DNA from: an uncultured Opitutia bacterium
GTDB taxonomy: Bacteria > Verrucomicrobiota > Verrucomicrobiia > Opitutales > Opitutaceae
Length of the DNA stretch: 34,741 bases
Reading direction: 5' to 3'
Assembly: GCA_903830425.1 (NCBI GenBank)
Contig: CAIKTR010000157.1
Span: forward strand, 1 to 34,741
Shown here: positions 1 through 8,331 of the stretch, one piece after another
How positions within the stretch are numbered: the stretch's first letter is position 1
Layout: the number at the start of each line of letters is the position of its first letter
Notes under the pieces: model-generated
What the model was told of the DNA's origin: nothing
Databases searched by the model: none
Seen by the model: the letters and a program-made list of their open reading frames with translations, nothing else
Translations under genes and position numbers: made by a program

Positions 1-600
1 GCCCGCACCCGCCCCGCCAGCCGGCCCGACGCCCCCGTCCCGGACCTCGCGGCCTTCCTGCCCGCCGCCGCCGCGGGCTGGCAGGTCGAGCCCGGCGACG
101 ATCTCGCGGGTTTCCGCTCCACCCTCCAGACCGAGCATCTCGCCCAGCGCACCTACCTCCGCCCCACCGACCACGGCCCGGAGCGCGTCACGCTGTACCT
201 GGCCTACTGGCGGCCGGGCCAGGCGTCCGTCAGCCTGGTCGCCTCGCACACGCCCGACGCCTGCTGGCCCGGCGCGGGCTGGGAGCCGCGGCCGGTGAGC
301 GTCCCGCGCGTGCGCCTGGCCCTGGCGAACCGCACGCTGGCGGCGGCCGAGGCGCGGGCCTTCCGCAGCGGACCGGAGGCGCAGAACGTCTGGTACTGGC
401 ACCTCTACGCAGGCCGGCCCCTCTCCCACCAGGACCCCAACTCGCCGGCGGAGCTGCTCCGGCTGGCCTGGCGCTACGGTTTCCGCCGCGACGGCGACCA
501 GCTCTTTGTCCGCGTCTCCAGCAACCTGGACTGGGCGGCCATCCGCGACGAGCCGTTCCTCGTCGCGCTCTTCGCCCGGCTCCAGCCGCTCGGGCTTTGA
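1..600 (+). CDS. EpsI-type exosortase-associated protein (DUF3485), 5' end missing
   Basis: The frame is open from the first base and ends at TGA 598-600, leaving 199 residues; the start is outside the window. Around residues 82-95 lies SHTPDACWPGAGW, close to the H-(S/T)-P-(D/E)-x-C-(Y/W)-P-G-x-G-W signature of EpsI/DUF3485. In exosortase systems this domain is either a separate protein (EpsI) or the C-terminal domain of the exosortase itself; the fragment cannot tell which. The family acts at the membrane in sorting of PEP-CTERM proteins and in exopolysaccharide export; its exact chemistry is not established. The region after the signature (WYWHLYAGRP, then a C-terminal alpha/beta stretch) fits the family. 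Context: an exosortase gene is expected immediately upstream, and a PEP-CTERM protein is encoded at 13405-16944. The family call is firm; the full architecture is unknown. Confidence 0.82.
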   Translation, partial: ARTRPASRPDAPVPDLAAFLPAAAAGWQVEPGDDLAGFRSTLQTEHLAQRTYLRPTDHGPERVTLYLAYWRPGQASVSLVASHTPDACWPGAGWEPRPVSVPRVRLALANRTLAAAEARAFRSGPEAQNVWYWHLYAGRPLSHQDPNSPAELLRLAWRYGFRRDGDQLFVRVSSNLDWAAIRDEPFLVALFARLQPLGL

Positions 601-604
601 CGCC

Positions 605-697
605 ATGCCCCTCCGGGTCACCGCCCTCGAGCGCCGCATCCTGGCCGTGCTGGCCGCGACCATCGTCCTCGGCCTGATCGGCCTGGCCGTGCTCTGA
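605..697 (+). CDS. Possible 30-residue single-helix membrane peptide
   Basis: An ATG lies 4 bases after the EpsI-type stop and opens a 30-codon frame ending at TGA 695-697. The peptide has a short basic N-terminus (MPLRVTALERR) followed by an unbroken hydrophobic stretch of about 19 residues that runs to the C-terminus, as expected for a tiny N-in membrane peptide. The tight spacing suggests co-translation with the exosortase accessory gene. No homologue is recognised, and a frame this short in GC-rich DNA can occur by chance. What favours it is the combination of position, charge pattern and a clean transmembrane segment. Confidence 0.4.
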   Translation: MPLRVTALERRILAVLAATIVLGLIGLAVL

Positions 698-803
698 GCC
701 CGCGGGACCCCGCCCGCCGGCGCCGAACGGGCTCCCGGCCGGGCGCCCGGGCCCGCACTTGAAACTTGCCCCGGCCACCTTCCCCGGGAAACCTCGCCAG
801 CGC

Positions 804-1991
804 ATGATCATCACACCCAAAATTCGTGGCTTCATCTGCGTCACCGCCCACCCCGACGGTTGCGCCGCGCATGTCCAGGAATGGATCAATTACGTCAAGT
901 CCAAGGGCCCCATCACCGGCGGGCCCAAGCGGGTCCTGGTGGTCGGCTCCTCCATGGGTTATGGTCTCGCCTCCCGGATCACCGCCGCCTTCGGCAGCGG
1001 GGCCGCGACCATGGGCGTCTTCTTTGAGCGTCCCTCGGAGGAGGGTCGGCCCGCCACCCCGGGCTGGTACAACTCCATCGCCTTCACCCAGGCCGCCCGC
1101 GCGGCCGGCCTCTACGCCCGGAACTTCATGGGCGACGCCTTCTCCACCGAGATCAAGCAGCAGGTCCTCGCCGCGATCAAGGCCGACCTCGGCCAGATCG
1201 ACCTCGTGGTCTACTCCCTCGCCTCCCCGCGCCGCCCCCATCCCCAGACCGGCGTCATCCACAAGTCCGTGCTCAAGCCCATCGGCGCCCCCTACACCAA
1301 CAAGACCGTCGACACCGACAAGGGCATCGTCAGCGAGGTCACCATCGAGCCCGCCACCGAGACCGAGATCAGCGACACCATCACCGTCATGGGGGGCCAG
1401 GACTGGGAGCTCTGGATCCAGGCGCTGGCCGACGCCCACCTGCTCGCCCCCGGCGCGCAGTCCGTGGCCTACACCTACATCGGGCCCGAGGTGACCTGGG
1501 ACATTTACAAGAACGGCTCGATCGGCATGGCCAAGCTCGACCTGGAGCGCGCCGCGCGGCAGATCGACGCCCGGCTCAAGGCCAACGGCAACGGGCGCGC
1601 GCTCATCTCCGTCAACAAGGCGCTCGTCACCCAGTCGAGCTCAGCCATCCCGGTCGTGCCCCTCTACATCGCCATCCTCTACAAGCTGATGAAGGCCCGC
1701 GGCACGCACGAGGGCTGCATCGAGCAGATCCAGCGGCTCTTCGCCACCCAGCTCTATCACGGCGGCCAGCCCCAGTGCGACGAGGCCGGCCGCGTGCGGG
1801 TCGACGACTGGGAGATGATCCCGGAGATCCAGGACGCCGTCTGCGCGATCTGGCCCGCGGTCACGACGGAAAACCTCGAGGCCATGACCGACATCGCCGG
1901 CTATCGCAGCGAGTTCCTGAAGCTCTTCGGCTTCGGCCTCGCCGGGGTCAACTACGACGCCGACAGCGAGCCCCACGTGCCGATGAATTGA
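804..1991 (+). CDS. fabV: Trans-2-enoyl-ACP/CoA reductase, FabV type
   Basis: FabV reduces the trans-2 double bond of enoyl-ACP (or enoyl-CoA) with NADH, the last step of each fatty-acid elongation cycle, in the cytosol. The ATG at 804 gives 395 residues, the usual length (about 400), and begins [10 protein letters not shown], the typical FabV N-terminus; an in-frame start further upstream would add 15 atypical residues. The dinucleotide-binding segment [13 protein letters not shown] is near residues 47-59. The FabV active site is Tyr-x8-Lys: here Tyr235 in [11 protein letters not shown] and Lys244, matching the numbering of characterised family members. No fabI-like gene is present in the window. 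FabV enzymes are commonly less sensitive to triclosan than FabI; this is family knowledge, not read from the sequence. No Shine-Dalgarno precedes the start. Confidence 0.96.
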   Translation: MIITPKIRGFICVTAHPDGCAAHVQEWINYVKSKGPITGGPKRVLVVGSSMGYGLASRITAAFGSGAATMGVFFERPSEEGRPATPGWYNSIAFTQAARAAGLYARNFMGDAFSTEIKQQVLAAIKADLGQIDLVVYSLASPRRPHPQTGVIHKSVLKPIGAPYTNKTVDTDKGIVSEVTIEPATETEISDTITVMGGQDWELWIQALADAHLLAPGAQSVAYTYIGPEVTWDIYKNGSIGMAKLDLERAARQIDARLKANGNGRALISVNKALVTQSSSAIPVVPLYIAILYKLMKARGTHEGCIEQIQRLFATQLYHGGQPQCDEAGRVRVDDWEMIPEIQDAVCAIWPAVTTENLEAMTDIAGYRSEFLKLFGFGLAGVNYDADSEPHVPMN

Positions 1992-2091
1992 GCGCCGGGG
2001 TCCTCCCCGCCGGCGCCGGCGACTGGATCCGGAGCCCAGCTCACCCTCGCCGCGGCTGTCGCCGCCCGGCCCCTTTACCCCGCTCCCGCGC

Positions 2092-2571
2092 ATGCGTGCC
2101 GTCCTCCAACGCGTCTCGTCCGCCCGGGTGACGGTCGCCGGCGAAACGACCGGCGAGATCGGCCCCGGGCTGCTCGTCCTGCTCGGCGTCCAGGCGGGCG
2201 ACACCGAGGACGATGCCCGCTGGCTCGCCGGCAAGCTCGCCGCCCTGCGCCTCTTTGAGGACGCCGCAGGCAAGATGAACCGCTCCCTGCTGGAGGCGGG
2301 CCCGGCCGCGTCGGACGGGGCCCCGGCGCCGACCATGCTGGTCGTGAGCCAGTTCACCCTGCTGGCCAGCACCCGCCAGGGCGCCCGCCCGTCCTTCAGC
2401 GCGGCCGCGCCGCCGGAGGCCGCGCGCCTCCTCTACGACTGCTTTGTCCGCCAGGCCGGCACGGCCCTCGGGCGCCCCGTGGCCACCGGGCGCTTCGGCG
2501 CGCGGATGGACGTCAGCCTCGTCAACGACGGGCCCGTGACGCTGGTCGTCGACTCCCGGCTCCGCGAGTGA
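2092..2571 (+). CDS. dtd: D-aminoacyl-tRNA deacylase
   Basis: This enzyme hydrolyses D-amino acids (and glycine mischarged on tRNA-Ala) from tRNA and so keeps D-residues out of proteins. The 159-residue product starts [15 protein letters not shown], the standard Dtd N-terminus. It carries both active-site motifs: SQFTL at 86-90 and NDGPVT at 145-150 (the Gly-Pro motif that enforces chirality). It is some 10-15 residues longer than the common length because of an Ala/Pro-rich loop around residues 68-80 just before the strand leading to SQFTL. It lies 100 bases after fabV on the same strand, and its stop is only 13 bases from the stop of the convergent helicase gene. No Shine-Dalgarno is visible. 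Confidence 0.96.
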   Translation: MRAVLQRVSSARVTVAGETTGEIGPGLLVLLGVQAGDTEDDARWLAGKLAALRLFEDAAGKMNRSLLEAGPAASDGAPAPTMLVVSQFTLLASTRQGARPSFSAAAPPEAARLLYDCFVRQAGTALGRPVATGRFGARMDVSLVNDGPVTLVVDSRLRE

Positions 2572-2584
2572 GGCGGCCCAGCCG

Positions 2585-5146
2585 CTACAGCGTCTGCAGC
2601 CCCTCGAAGCGCAGGACCGCCCGCTGCTCCGCGCGGGAGTCGTCCAGCGCGACGACAAACTGGGCCGCCCAGTCATTGAGCCCGCCCGGGTCGGCCAGCG
2701 TCTGGGCGAGGCGCCACTCCGTCCCGCTGGCCTCCTCCCAATGCGTGTGTTTGGCCGCCCGGCCTTCCGGGTCGAGCCGGAGGCGCTCCCGCGCCGCAAA
2801 ATAGGGCGCGAAGGCCGCCTCGATCCGCCGCGCCTCGGGTGAGGCCGTTTCGCCCTCCCCGGCCGGTTCCCCGGCGGGCCGCACCCGCGCCGCCGCGGCC
2901 TCCCAGTCGCCGGCGCCCGCGTCCTGCAGGAAACCCAGCAGCCCCACGCGCACGAGCCGCCGGAAGGCCGCGCGGTCGCGCGTCAGGTCAAAGTTGGCCG
3001 GCCGCGCCGGCGGGGCCGCCTCGTCCGCCGGGGCGAGCTCCGGATGGCGCAGCCGCTCCCATTCCTCGAGCAGGCTGGAGTCGATCCCGCGGATGAGCTC
3101 CCGGAAGTAGACCTCCAGCTCGACCACGTCCTCGGTCTTGGCGGAGTCCGGCACGGTCTGCGCCAGCACCTTCCAGGTCTGCGACAGGTGCCGGAGCAGC
3201 AGGCCCTCCGAGCGCTGGAGCCCGTAGTCCTTCACGTAGTCCGCGAACGACCGGTAGCCCTCGTACATTTCGCGGGCGATGGACTTCGGGCGCACGTTCT
3301 CGCCCTCGAGCCACGGGTGGGCCGCGGCGAAGGCGTTGAAGGTGTCGTACAAAAACTCCCGCCGCGGCTTCGGGTGCTCCACCTCCTCCAGCCGCTGGAT
3401 CCGCTCGTTGTACTCCACGCCGGCGGCGCGGAGCTCGGCCATCTTCTCGGTCTTCAGCCGGTCCACCTGCCGGCGCAGGATCGCCTCGGGGTCCTCGACG
3501 ATCGCCTCGCACAGCGTCAGCACGTCGAACGGGTAGTCGGGCGACGCGCGGTCGAGCAGCGGCAGCGTGTCGAGCAGGTAGAGCGAGAGGGCCTGGTGCA
3601 GGGAGAAGTCGGCCTGCAGCTCGACGTTCACGCGCAGCTTGCGCCCCGAGGGCGCCGGGGGGATCCAGTCCACGATCCGGCGCTCCAGCAGCGAGCGGAA
3701 CAGCTGCCAGGCCCGGCGGCGCAGGGCCCGCTGCCGCACCGGCGGCTCGTGCGAGTCGGCGATCAGGCGGCGCAGGGCCCGGCAGCCGTCCGCGTCGCGC
3801 CCGAGCAGGAGCAGCAGCATGCCGTGGGTCACGCGGAACCGCGAGACCAGCGGCTCCGGCGGCGCGGTCAGCAGCCGCTCCAGCGTCTTGGCATCCCACC
3901 CGACCGCGCCTTCCGGGGCGCTCTGCTTGACCAGCCGCTTCCGCTTGGCCGGGTCCGCCGCGGCCTTGGCCTCGGCGCGCCGGTTTTCGATCACGTGCGC
4001 CGGCGCCTGCACCACCACGTAGCCCTGGTCGTCAAAGCCCTTGCGCCCGGCCCGCCCGGCGATCTGCCGGAAGTCGCGCACGGCCAGGATGGCGCTCTTG
4101 GTGCCGTCGTATTTCCAGAGCTGGGTGAAGAGCACGGTGCGGATCGGGACGTTGATGCCGACGCCGAGGGTGTCGGTGCCGCAGATGAGCTTCAGCCGGC
4201 CCTGCTGGGCCAGCTGCTCGACCAGGATGCGGTATTTCGGGAGCAGGCCGGCGTGGTGCACGCCGATCCCGTGCCGCAGCCAGCGCTTCACCTCGCGGCC
4301 ATAGGGGCTGTTGAACCGGACCCCCACGAGGGCCTCGGCCAGGAGCGCCTTTTCCTCCTTGGTGCAGACCGGCAGGCTCATCAGGGCCTGCGCCGCCTCG
4401 GCCGCGCTGCGCTGCGTGAAATAGACCAGGTACACCGGCGCCCGCTGCTCGCGCAGCAGGGCCTCGACCTTCTCGGTGAGCGGCGTCTCCGAGTACTCAA
4501 ACGCCAGCGGCACCGGGCGGCGGTCGCTCCGCACCGTCACCCCCGGCACGCCGGTCAGCCGCTGCAGCTCGCGCTCGAGGAAGCCGGTGGCCCCGAGGGT
4601 CGCCGACATGAGCAGGAAGCGGGCGCCGGGCAGCGTGAGCAGCGGCACCTGCCAGGCGACGCCGCGGTCGGCGTCCGCGTAGTAGTGGAACTCGTCCATG
4701 ACCACCGCGCGGAGGTCGCTGCGCTCGCCGCCGGCCAGGGCCAGGTTGGCGAGGATCTCGGCCGTGCAGCACAGCACCGGCGCGCGCGGGTTCACGCTGG
4801 CGTCGCCCGTCATCATGCCGACGTTTTCGGGGCCGAAGTCGCGGCAGAGCGCGAGGAACTTCTCGTTGACCAGCGCCTTGATCGGGCAGGTGTAGACCGA
4901 GCGCTCGCCCGCGCACAGCGCCTTGAAATGAAACGCCGCCGCGACCAGCGACTTGCCGGAGCCGGTGGGGGTGCTGAGGATGACGTTGCGGCCGGCGAAC
5001 AGCTCCAGCATCGCCTCCTCCTGCTCGGGGTAGAGCTCGAGGCCGCGCTGCTTCATCACCGCCAGGAAGCGGTCCAGCACCACCTCCGGCGCCGGGGAAC
5101 CCGCCAGCGGCGCCAGGGGTGCGGGAGAGGCGGACGGGGCGGGCAT
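2585..5146 (-). CDS. Ski2-like DEAD/DEAH-box helicase with DUF3516-type C-terminus
   Basis: A probable ATP-dependent RNA helicase of 853 residues from the ATG at 5146. A start at 5248 would add 34 residues of unhelpful sequence and run into the upstream promoter space. Helicase motifs appear in order: TPTGSGKS (motif I, about 59-66), DEFH (motif II, 151-154), SAT (motif III, 181-183), and the motif VI segment [11 protein letters not shown] (about 360-370), whose QxxGRAGR form is typical of Ski2/Mtr4-like enzymes. The roughly 450-residue C-terminal part (for example [18 protein letters not shown] and [11 protein letters not shown]) matches my memory of the bacterial DUF3516 group. Substrate and partners are unknown; a role in RNA turnover or ribosome-related remodelling is inference from the Ski2 relationship. 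It is convergent with dtd and divergent from the gene at 5300. Helicase identity is sure, subfamily likely. Confidence 0.85.
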   Translation of the reverse strand: MPAPSASPAPLAPLAGSPAPEVVLDRFLAVMKQRGLELYPEQEEAMLELFAGRNVILSTPTGSGKSLVAAAFHFKALCAGERSVYTCPIKALVNEKFLALCRDFGPENVGMMTGDASVNPRAPVLCCTAEILANLALAGGERSDLRAVVMDEFHYYADADRGVAWQVPLLTLPGARFLLMSATLGATGFLERELQRLTGVPGVTVRSDRRPVPLAFEYSETPLTEKVEALLREQRAPVYLVYFTQRSAAEAAQALMSLPVCTKEEKALLAEALVGVRFNSPYGREVKRWLRHGIGVHHAGLLPKYRILVEQLAQQGRLKLICGTDTLGVGINVPIRTVLFTQLWKYDGTKSAILAVRDFRQIAGRAGRKGFDDQGYVVVQAPAHVIENRRAEAKAAADPAKRKRLVKQSAPEGAVGWDAKTLERLLTAPPEPLVSRFRVTHGMLLLLLGRDADGCRALRRLIADSHEPPVRQRALRRRAWQLFRSLLERRIVDWIPPAPSGRKLRVNVELQADFSLHQALSLYLLDTLPLLDRASPDYPFDVLTLCEAIVEDPEAILRRQVDRLKTEKMAELRAAGVEYNERIQRLEEVEHPKPRREFLYDTFNAFAAAHPWLEGENVRPKSIAREMYEGYRSFADYVKDYGLQRSEGLLLRHLSQTWKVLAQTVPDSAKTEDVVELEVYFRELIRGIDSSLLEEWERLRHPELAPADEAAPPARPANFDLTRDRAAFRRLVRVGLLGFLQDAGAGDWEAAAARVRPAGEPAGEGETASPEARRIEAAFAPYFAARERLRLDPEGRAAKHTHWEEASGTEWRLAQTLADPGGLNDWAAQFVVALDDSRAEQRAVLRFEGLQTL

Positions 5147-5299
5147 CCGCTTCAAAAGGGGGATTTCCCGCCCTGACACAAGCGGGGAGTGCGCCCCGGC
5201 GCGGCGGCTCGGAAAAATGCCGTAAAAAAGCGCCGCACCGGGGGTCAAACCGGCCTTTCGCTTTGCCTCCGGGCGCGGCCGGGCAACCTTCGTCTCACG

Positions 5300-5704
5300 A
5301 TGAGAATCACCAGCACCCCGCTAGTCGAATTACTGGAGCCGGCCGAGTCGCCGCTGAAACGAGCCTCGGCTTCCATGCTCGATTCCCTGCACCGGTTCCG
5401 CGCCGCCCCCGAGGCCGAGGCGCTCGAGCCGGCCACGGCGTCGGTCGTCTCGCGCCTCCGCGTGCTCTCGCTGCTCGTCCGGGTCGGCGGTCTCCTGGCC
5501 GGAGCGCTGGCCGGCGCCGTCGGGGTCGTCCTCCCGTGGTCCGCGCCGGAACCGTCCTATCTGGCCGACTCCTACCGGCTGACCCTGACCATCGCGGTCC
5601 TGGGCGGCGGCGCGCTCGGCTCCCTCCTCGGCTATCTCGCCGCGGGCTTCATCGACTGGACCCGGCAGGTGCTCGTGCTGCTGGCGCGGATCGCGCGCCA
5701 TTAG
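5300..5704 (+). CDS. Hypothetical two-helix membrane protein
   Basis: Not recognised. The ATG at 5300 gives 134 residues; an in-frame extension upstream (to 5189) is basic, low-complexity sequence and is unlikely to be translated. Residues 1-50 are polar and alanine-rich. Two hydrophobic helices follow, at roughly 55-80 and 93-118, both rich in small residues ([28 protein letters not shown]), with a short basic C-terminal tail. Gly/Ala-rich helix pairs suggest helix packing or oligomerisation in the inner membrane, but no function can be assigned. It is divergent from the helicase gene (153 bases between the starts) and followed by a 183-base gap that holds a strong hairpin. Confidence 0.7.
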   Translation: MRITSTPLVELLEPAESPLKRASASMLDSLHRFRAAPEAEALEPATASVVSRLRVLSLLVRVGGLLAGALAGAVGVVLPWSAPEPSYLADSYRLTLTIAVLGGGALGSLLGYLAAGFIDWTRQVLVLLARIARH

Positions 5705-5790
5705 CCGGTGGCGGTGCGCGGTGGCCGAGGATTTCCCCGGCCGGCCGCAAGGGATGCGCAGCAATTCCGTTGGCGAAGCCAGCCGACCGC

Positions 5791-5823
5791 GGGTATCATT
5801 CCCAGCGTGGGAACCTGATACCC
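5791..5823. repeat. Long near-perfect hairpin between genes
   Basis: GGGTATCA (5791-5798) and TTCCCA (5799-5804) pair with TGGGAA (5808-5813) and TGATACCC (5816-5823). This gives 14 base pairs with a 3-base loop (GCG) and a 2-base bulge (CC) on the right side. It lies 87 bases after the membrane-protein stop and 65 bases before the next ATG. No T-run follows on either strand, so it is not a standard intrinsic terminator. It may be an RNA element in the leader of the downstream gene, a factor-dependent terminator, or a binding site for a dimeric regulator. Confidence 0.75.
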
Positions 5824-5887
5824 ACCCACCCGTCGCGCGGATGGCCGGTGACGGGCGGCTCATCTCCCCCTGAACCCCGGAATCCCC

Positions 5888-6628
5888 ATGAGCTCGCACA
5901 CCTACCTCGACCGTGGTCTCACGATTTTTCACACCCGGCTGGAGACGCCCGGAGTCGCGTCCCACGCGCCGTTCAGCGACCCCGTCCACCCGTTCGTAAC
6001 CATTTCCCGCGAGACCTGCGCGGGCGCCACCACTCTCGGCCAGCACCTCCTGCCCCTGCTCAACGAGCGGATGGGCGGGGAGGGCCGGAGCTGGATGTTC
6101 CTCGACAAGAACCTGCTCACCCATGCCCTGACCACGCACCATCTGCCGGAGCACCTCGCCCACTACCTGCCGGAAGAGCGGGCCTCCGAGATCAAGAGCC
6201 TGATCGGCGAGATCATCGGCCTGCACCCGCCGCTGTGGGAGCTGGAGCAGCGGGTGTCCGCGGCCATCTTCCAGATTGCCCAGCTCGGCAGCGTGATCTT
6301 CGCCGGCCGCGCGGCCCACCTGATCACCCGCAGCCTGACCGGGGGGTTCCACCTCCGGCTGGTGGCGCCGAAGGAGGCCCGCATCCTGCGGCAGCAGGAA
6401 CTGCAGCACTGCGACCGGGCCACGGCGGCGCGGATCCTGGAGGAGACCGACCGGGCCCGCCGCCGCTACGTGCTGTCCAACTTCGACCAGGACATCGACG
6501 ATCCGCACGCGTACGACCTGGTGATCAACACCGGCCAGATCCAGCCGGCCACGGCCGCGCAACTGGTGCTCCGGGCCCTGCAGGCCCGGGTCGGCGCCCT
6601 CACGAGCGCCGCCGGGGCGGCCCGCTGA
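5888..6628 (+). CDS. Cytidylate-kinase-like family protein
   Basis: The 246-residue product resembles the cytidylate-kinase-like family (Cytidylate_kin_2 type). About 40 residues in there is a strand-turn-helix FVTISRETCAGATTLGQHL, which corresponds to the ITISRxxGSGG phosphate-binding start of that family but with an altered loop (CAGATT). Further family-like features are IFAGRAAHLI near 140 (the FVGRGA segment), FHLRLVAPKEARI after it, and a lid-like basic stretch ETDRARRRYV followed by YDLVINTGQI near 205-216, the usual YDLxINT strand. It is probably a nucleotide or small-molecule kinase; the substrate cannot be stated. The first 36 residues are an N-terminal extension. The start follows a 183-base gap with a hairpin, and no Shine-Dalgarno is seen. 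Family likely, function open. Confidence 0.75.
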   Translation: MSSHTYLDRGLTIFHTRLETPGVASHAPFSDPVHPFVTISRETCAGATTLGQHLLPLLNERMGGEGRSWMFLDKNLLTHALTTHHLPEHLAHYLPEERASEIKSLIGEIIGLHPPLWELEQRVSAAIFQIAQLGSVIFAGRAAHLITRSLTGGFHLRLVAPKEARILRQQELQHCDRATAARILEETDRARRRYVLSNFDQDIDDPHAYDLVINTGQIQPATAAQLVLRALQARVGALTSAAGAAR

Positions 6629-6708
6629 CCGGGGCCGACCGGCCCGCCGGCCGCCCCGCCGCGCCCTCCGGGCTTGCGGCCCGGCGGCCTCCCCGCTGTC
6701 ATCCCGGC

Positions 6709-7530
6709 ATGAATCCCGGTAAACTCATTGGCTTTGCCATCATCCTGCTCGTGATCGTCCTCGCAGGGTCCCAGTCCACCTACGTCGTGGAACCGGGCTT
6801 TCGCGGCGTGGAGGTGACGCTCGGCAAGGTGAGCGACCAGTTCAAGCCCGAGGGCTTCGGCACCAAGTCGCCCTTCATCACCCACATCGTCTCGATCCCG
6901 GTGCGCCAGCTCGCCCGGTCGCTGCCGTCGGAGTGTTATTCGGCCGACCTCCAGCAGGTGAACATCACGCTGCGGGTGCTCTACCGCATCCCGGAGGCGG
7001 CGGTCGTGCGGATTTACAAGGAATATGACGGCGACCCCTTTGAGAGCCTGATCGCCCCGCGGGTGCAGGAGGCGCTCAAGGAAGTCACCGCCCTGCAGAG
7101 CGCGGAGCAGATCGTGAAGAAGCGCGAGGACATCAAGGCCCGGGCCGTGATCGCCACCCGCGAGAAGATCGGCTCGATCCTCAACGTCGAGGACATCGTG
7201 CTGGAGAACATCACCCTGTCGAAGGAGCTCGAGGCGGCGATCGAGTCGAAGATGGTGCAGGAGCAGGAGGCCGCGAAGGCCCGCTTCACGCAGCAGAAGG
7301 CCCAGATCGAGGCCGACACCGCCATCATCAAGGCCAAGGGCGAGGCGGAGGCGATCCGCGTGCGCGCGGAGGCGATCCGCGACAATCCCGGCCTGATCCA
7401 GCTGCAGATCGTCGAGAAATGGGACGGCAAGGCGCCGCTCGTGATCGGCGGCGGCGACGGCAACAACGGCGCCAACATCCTCCTGCCGCTGGGCCTGCCC
7501 AGCGCCACGCCCCCCGCCCCCCGCAAATGA
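6709..7530 (+). CDS. SPFH / band 7 (prohibitin-like) membrane protein
   Basis: The ATG at 6709 gives 273 residues. Residues 7-25 form an N-terminal signal-anchor helix, followed by the SPFH domain start STYVVEPGFRGVEVTLGKV. The next segments (FITHIVSIPVRQ, a strand IRxxxLYRIPE-like region, and SAEQIVKKREDIKARA) follow prohibitin/HflC order. A charged coiled coil rich in Ala/Glu/Lys (about 175-235) then leads to a glycine-rich C-terminus. Such proteins form large oligomeric rings at the membrane and scaffold or regulate membrane proteases such as FtsH; that role here is inference. A much longer upstream extension of the frame is antisense noise crossing other genes. The TGA overlaps the next gene's ATG (ATGA), so the two are probably translated together. 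Confidence 0.9.
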   Translation: MNPGKLIGFAIILLVIVLAGSQSTYVVEPGFRGVEVTLGKVSDQFKPEGFGTKSPFITHIVSIPVRQLARSLPSECYSADLQQVNITLRVLYRIPEAAVVRIYKEYDGDPFESLIAPRVQEALKEVTALQSAEQIVKKREDIKARAVIATREKIGSILNVEDIVLENITLSKELEAAIESKMVQEQEAAKARFTQQKAQIEADTAIIKAKGEAEAIRVRAEAIRDNPGLIQLQIVEKWDGKAPLVIGGGDGNNGANILLPLGLPSATPPAPRK

Positions 7531-7721
7531 ACCGGAGCGCGCTGCGGAGTCTCGGCCTGGTGATCGCCCTGCTGGTGCTGCTCGGCATCTGCCTGGTTTT
7601 CCCGCGGGCGCTCGCCTTCGTCGAACTCGCCGCGCGGGAGTTGCGCTACCTGTGGTGGCTGGTGCTGATCCTCGCGCTCGGCATCTGGCTGGCCTTTTTC
7701 TTCGGCCGGAAGCGGGACTGA
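7527..7721 (+). CDS. Small two-helix membrane protein coupled to the SPFH gene
   Basis: Not recognised by family. The ATG overlaps the SPFH stop codon by 4 bases (ATGA), the classic arrangement for translational coupling, and the product is 64 residues. Two hydrophobic helices at about 9-30 and 41-58 are separated by a short polar loop (FVELAARELR), and the protein ends in the basic tail FGRKRD. NfeD-type partners often accompany SPFH proteins, but this protein lacks the NfeD beta-barrel domain and is far shorter. It may be an accessory subunit of the SPFH assembly; this rests only on the coupling. Confidence 0.72.
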   Translation: MNRSALRSLGLVIALLVLLGICLVFPRALAFVELAARELRYLWWLVLILALGIWLAFFFGRKRD

Positions 7722-7782
7722 GCCGGAACGCGCGCGCCGGGACGGCCCCCCGCCCGTGCCGCGCCGCCCGCCCTCCCCTCCC

Positions 7783-7980
7783 ATGCAACCCGTGGACCCG
7801 ATCCCCGCCGCGAACCCGAGTCCGCCGCCGCGTCCGCCCGTTTTTCCCGCCGACCCCGCCAACCCCGCCGCAACGCCGACCGGCGAGGCCGCGGCGGCGA
7901 ACCAGCTGACCCCGGAGGAGCAAATGGAGCGATTCGCCCAGGACCTCAAGGAGCACGACTGGGGGCACCAGCCCTGCTGA
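7783..7980 (+). CDS. Small proline-rich protein ending in DWGHQPC
   Basis: A 65-residue frame from the ATG at 7783 (an upstream in-frame ATG at 7756 adds 9 residues). The first 40 residues are Pro/Ala-rich and probably disordered. The last 25 (LTPEEQMERFAQDLKEHDWGHQPC) form a likely amphipathic helix and end in a Trp-Gly-His-Gln-Pro-Cys tail exactly at the stop. The His/Cys pair could bind a metal or allow a disulfide; this is inference. It follows the SPFH pair by 61 bases on the same strand. The contrast between a low-complexity start and a well-formed end suggests a real gene rather than chance. The function is unknown. Confidence 0.6.
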   Translation: MQPVDPIPAANPSPPPRPPVFPADPANPAATPTGEAAAANQLTPEEQMERFAQDLKEHDWGHQPC

Positions 7981-8001
7981 GCCCCGGGCCCGGGCGAACG
8001 G

Positions 8002-8226
8002 CTAGAGCCGGCGGTACTTCTCCGGCGGGATCTTGAAGCGGTGGCCCGAGTCGAGGTCCGTGAAAATATGCCATTTCACGTCGTGCGTGTCGTGCACGGC
8101 GACTTCGATTTCGTGGCCCGCCTCGTAGGTGTATTCTTCCATCGCGAAGCCGTGGTCCTCGTGGAGCACGGCCTCGCCGAGTTCGCCGCTGTGCGGCTCG
8201 GTGATCTGTATTTTCCAGGTCGTCAT
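8002..8226 (-). CDS. Hypothetical 74-residue acidic protein
   Basis: Not recognised. The sequence starts MTTWKIQITEP and continues with alternating strand-like segments (EAVLHEDHGFAMEEYTYEAG, then EIEVAVHDTHDVKWHIF) and ends FKIPPEKYRRL. It is acidic and histidine-rich (seven His), with a pattern that suggests a small all-beta fold. It lies 105 bases downstream of the EF-G-like gene on the same strand, with a strong hairpin between them, so it may be expressed separately. It is convergent with the 65-residue gene at 7783-7980. The composition is unlike the shadow frames around it, which supports a real gene. Confidence 0.62.
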   Translation of the reverse strand: MTTWKIQITEPHSGELGEAVLHEDHGFAMEEYTYEAGHEIEVAVHDTHDVKWHIFTDLDSGHRFKIPPEKYRRL

Positions 8227-8246
8227 GGGGGCTGGGGTTGAGGGTT

Positions 8247-8271
8247 GCCGCCGGGCGGTGCACCCGGCGGC
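8247..8271 (-). repeat. Perfect 9-bp hairpin after the EF-G-like gene
   Basis: GCCGCCGGG (8247-8255) pairs perfectly with CCCGGCGGC (8263-8271) around a 7-base loop. It sits between the EF-G-like stop and the next start on the minus strand. There is no T-run after it in the minus direction, so factor-independent termination is not supported; it may protect a 3' end or shape the leader of the small downstream gene. Confidence 0.6.
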
Positions 8272-8331
8272 CTGATCTGCTCGCTGGCTCGTTCTCGTGC
8301 TGGTTCCTGTGCTCGCGGGGGTCTCCGTCCG

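Noticed and set aside
3044-5176. 710-codon open frame antisense to the helicase
   Set aside because: Same GC-driven shadow effect; the helicase motifs lie on the minus strand.
7756-7782. Upstream start for the DWGHQPC protein
   Set aside because: It only adds nine Pro/Arg/Ser-rich residues; the later ATG is simpler, though neither has a ribosome binding site.
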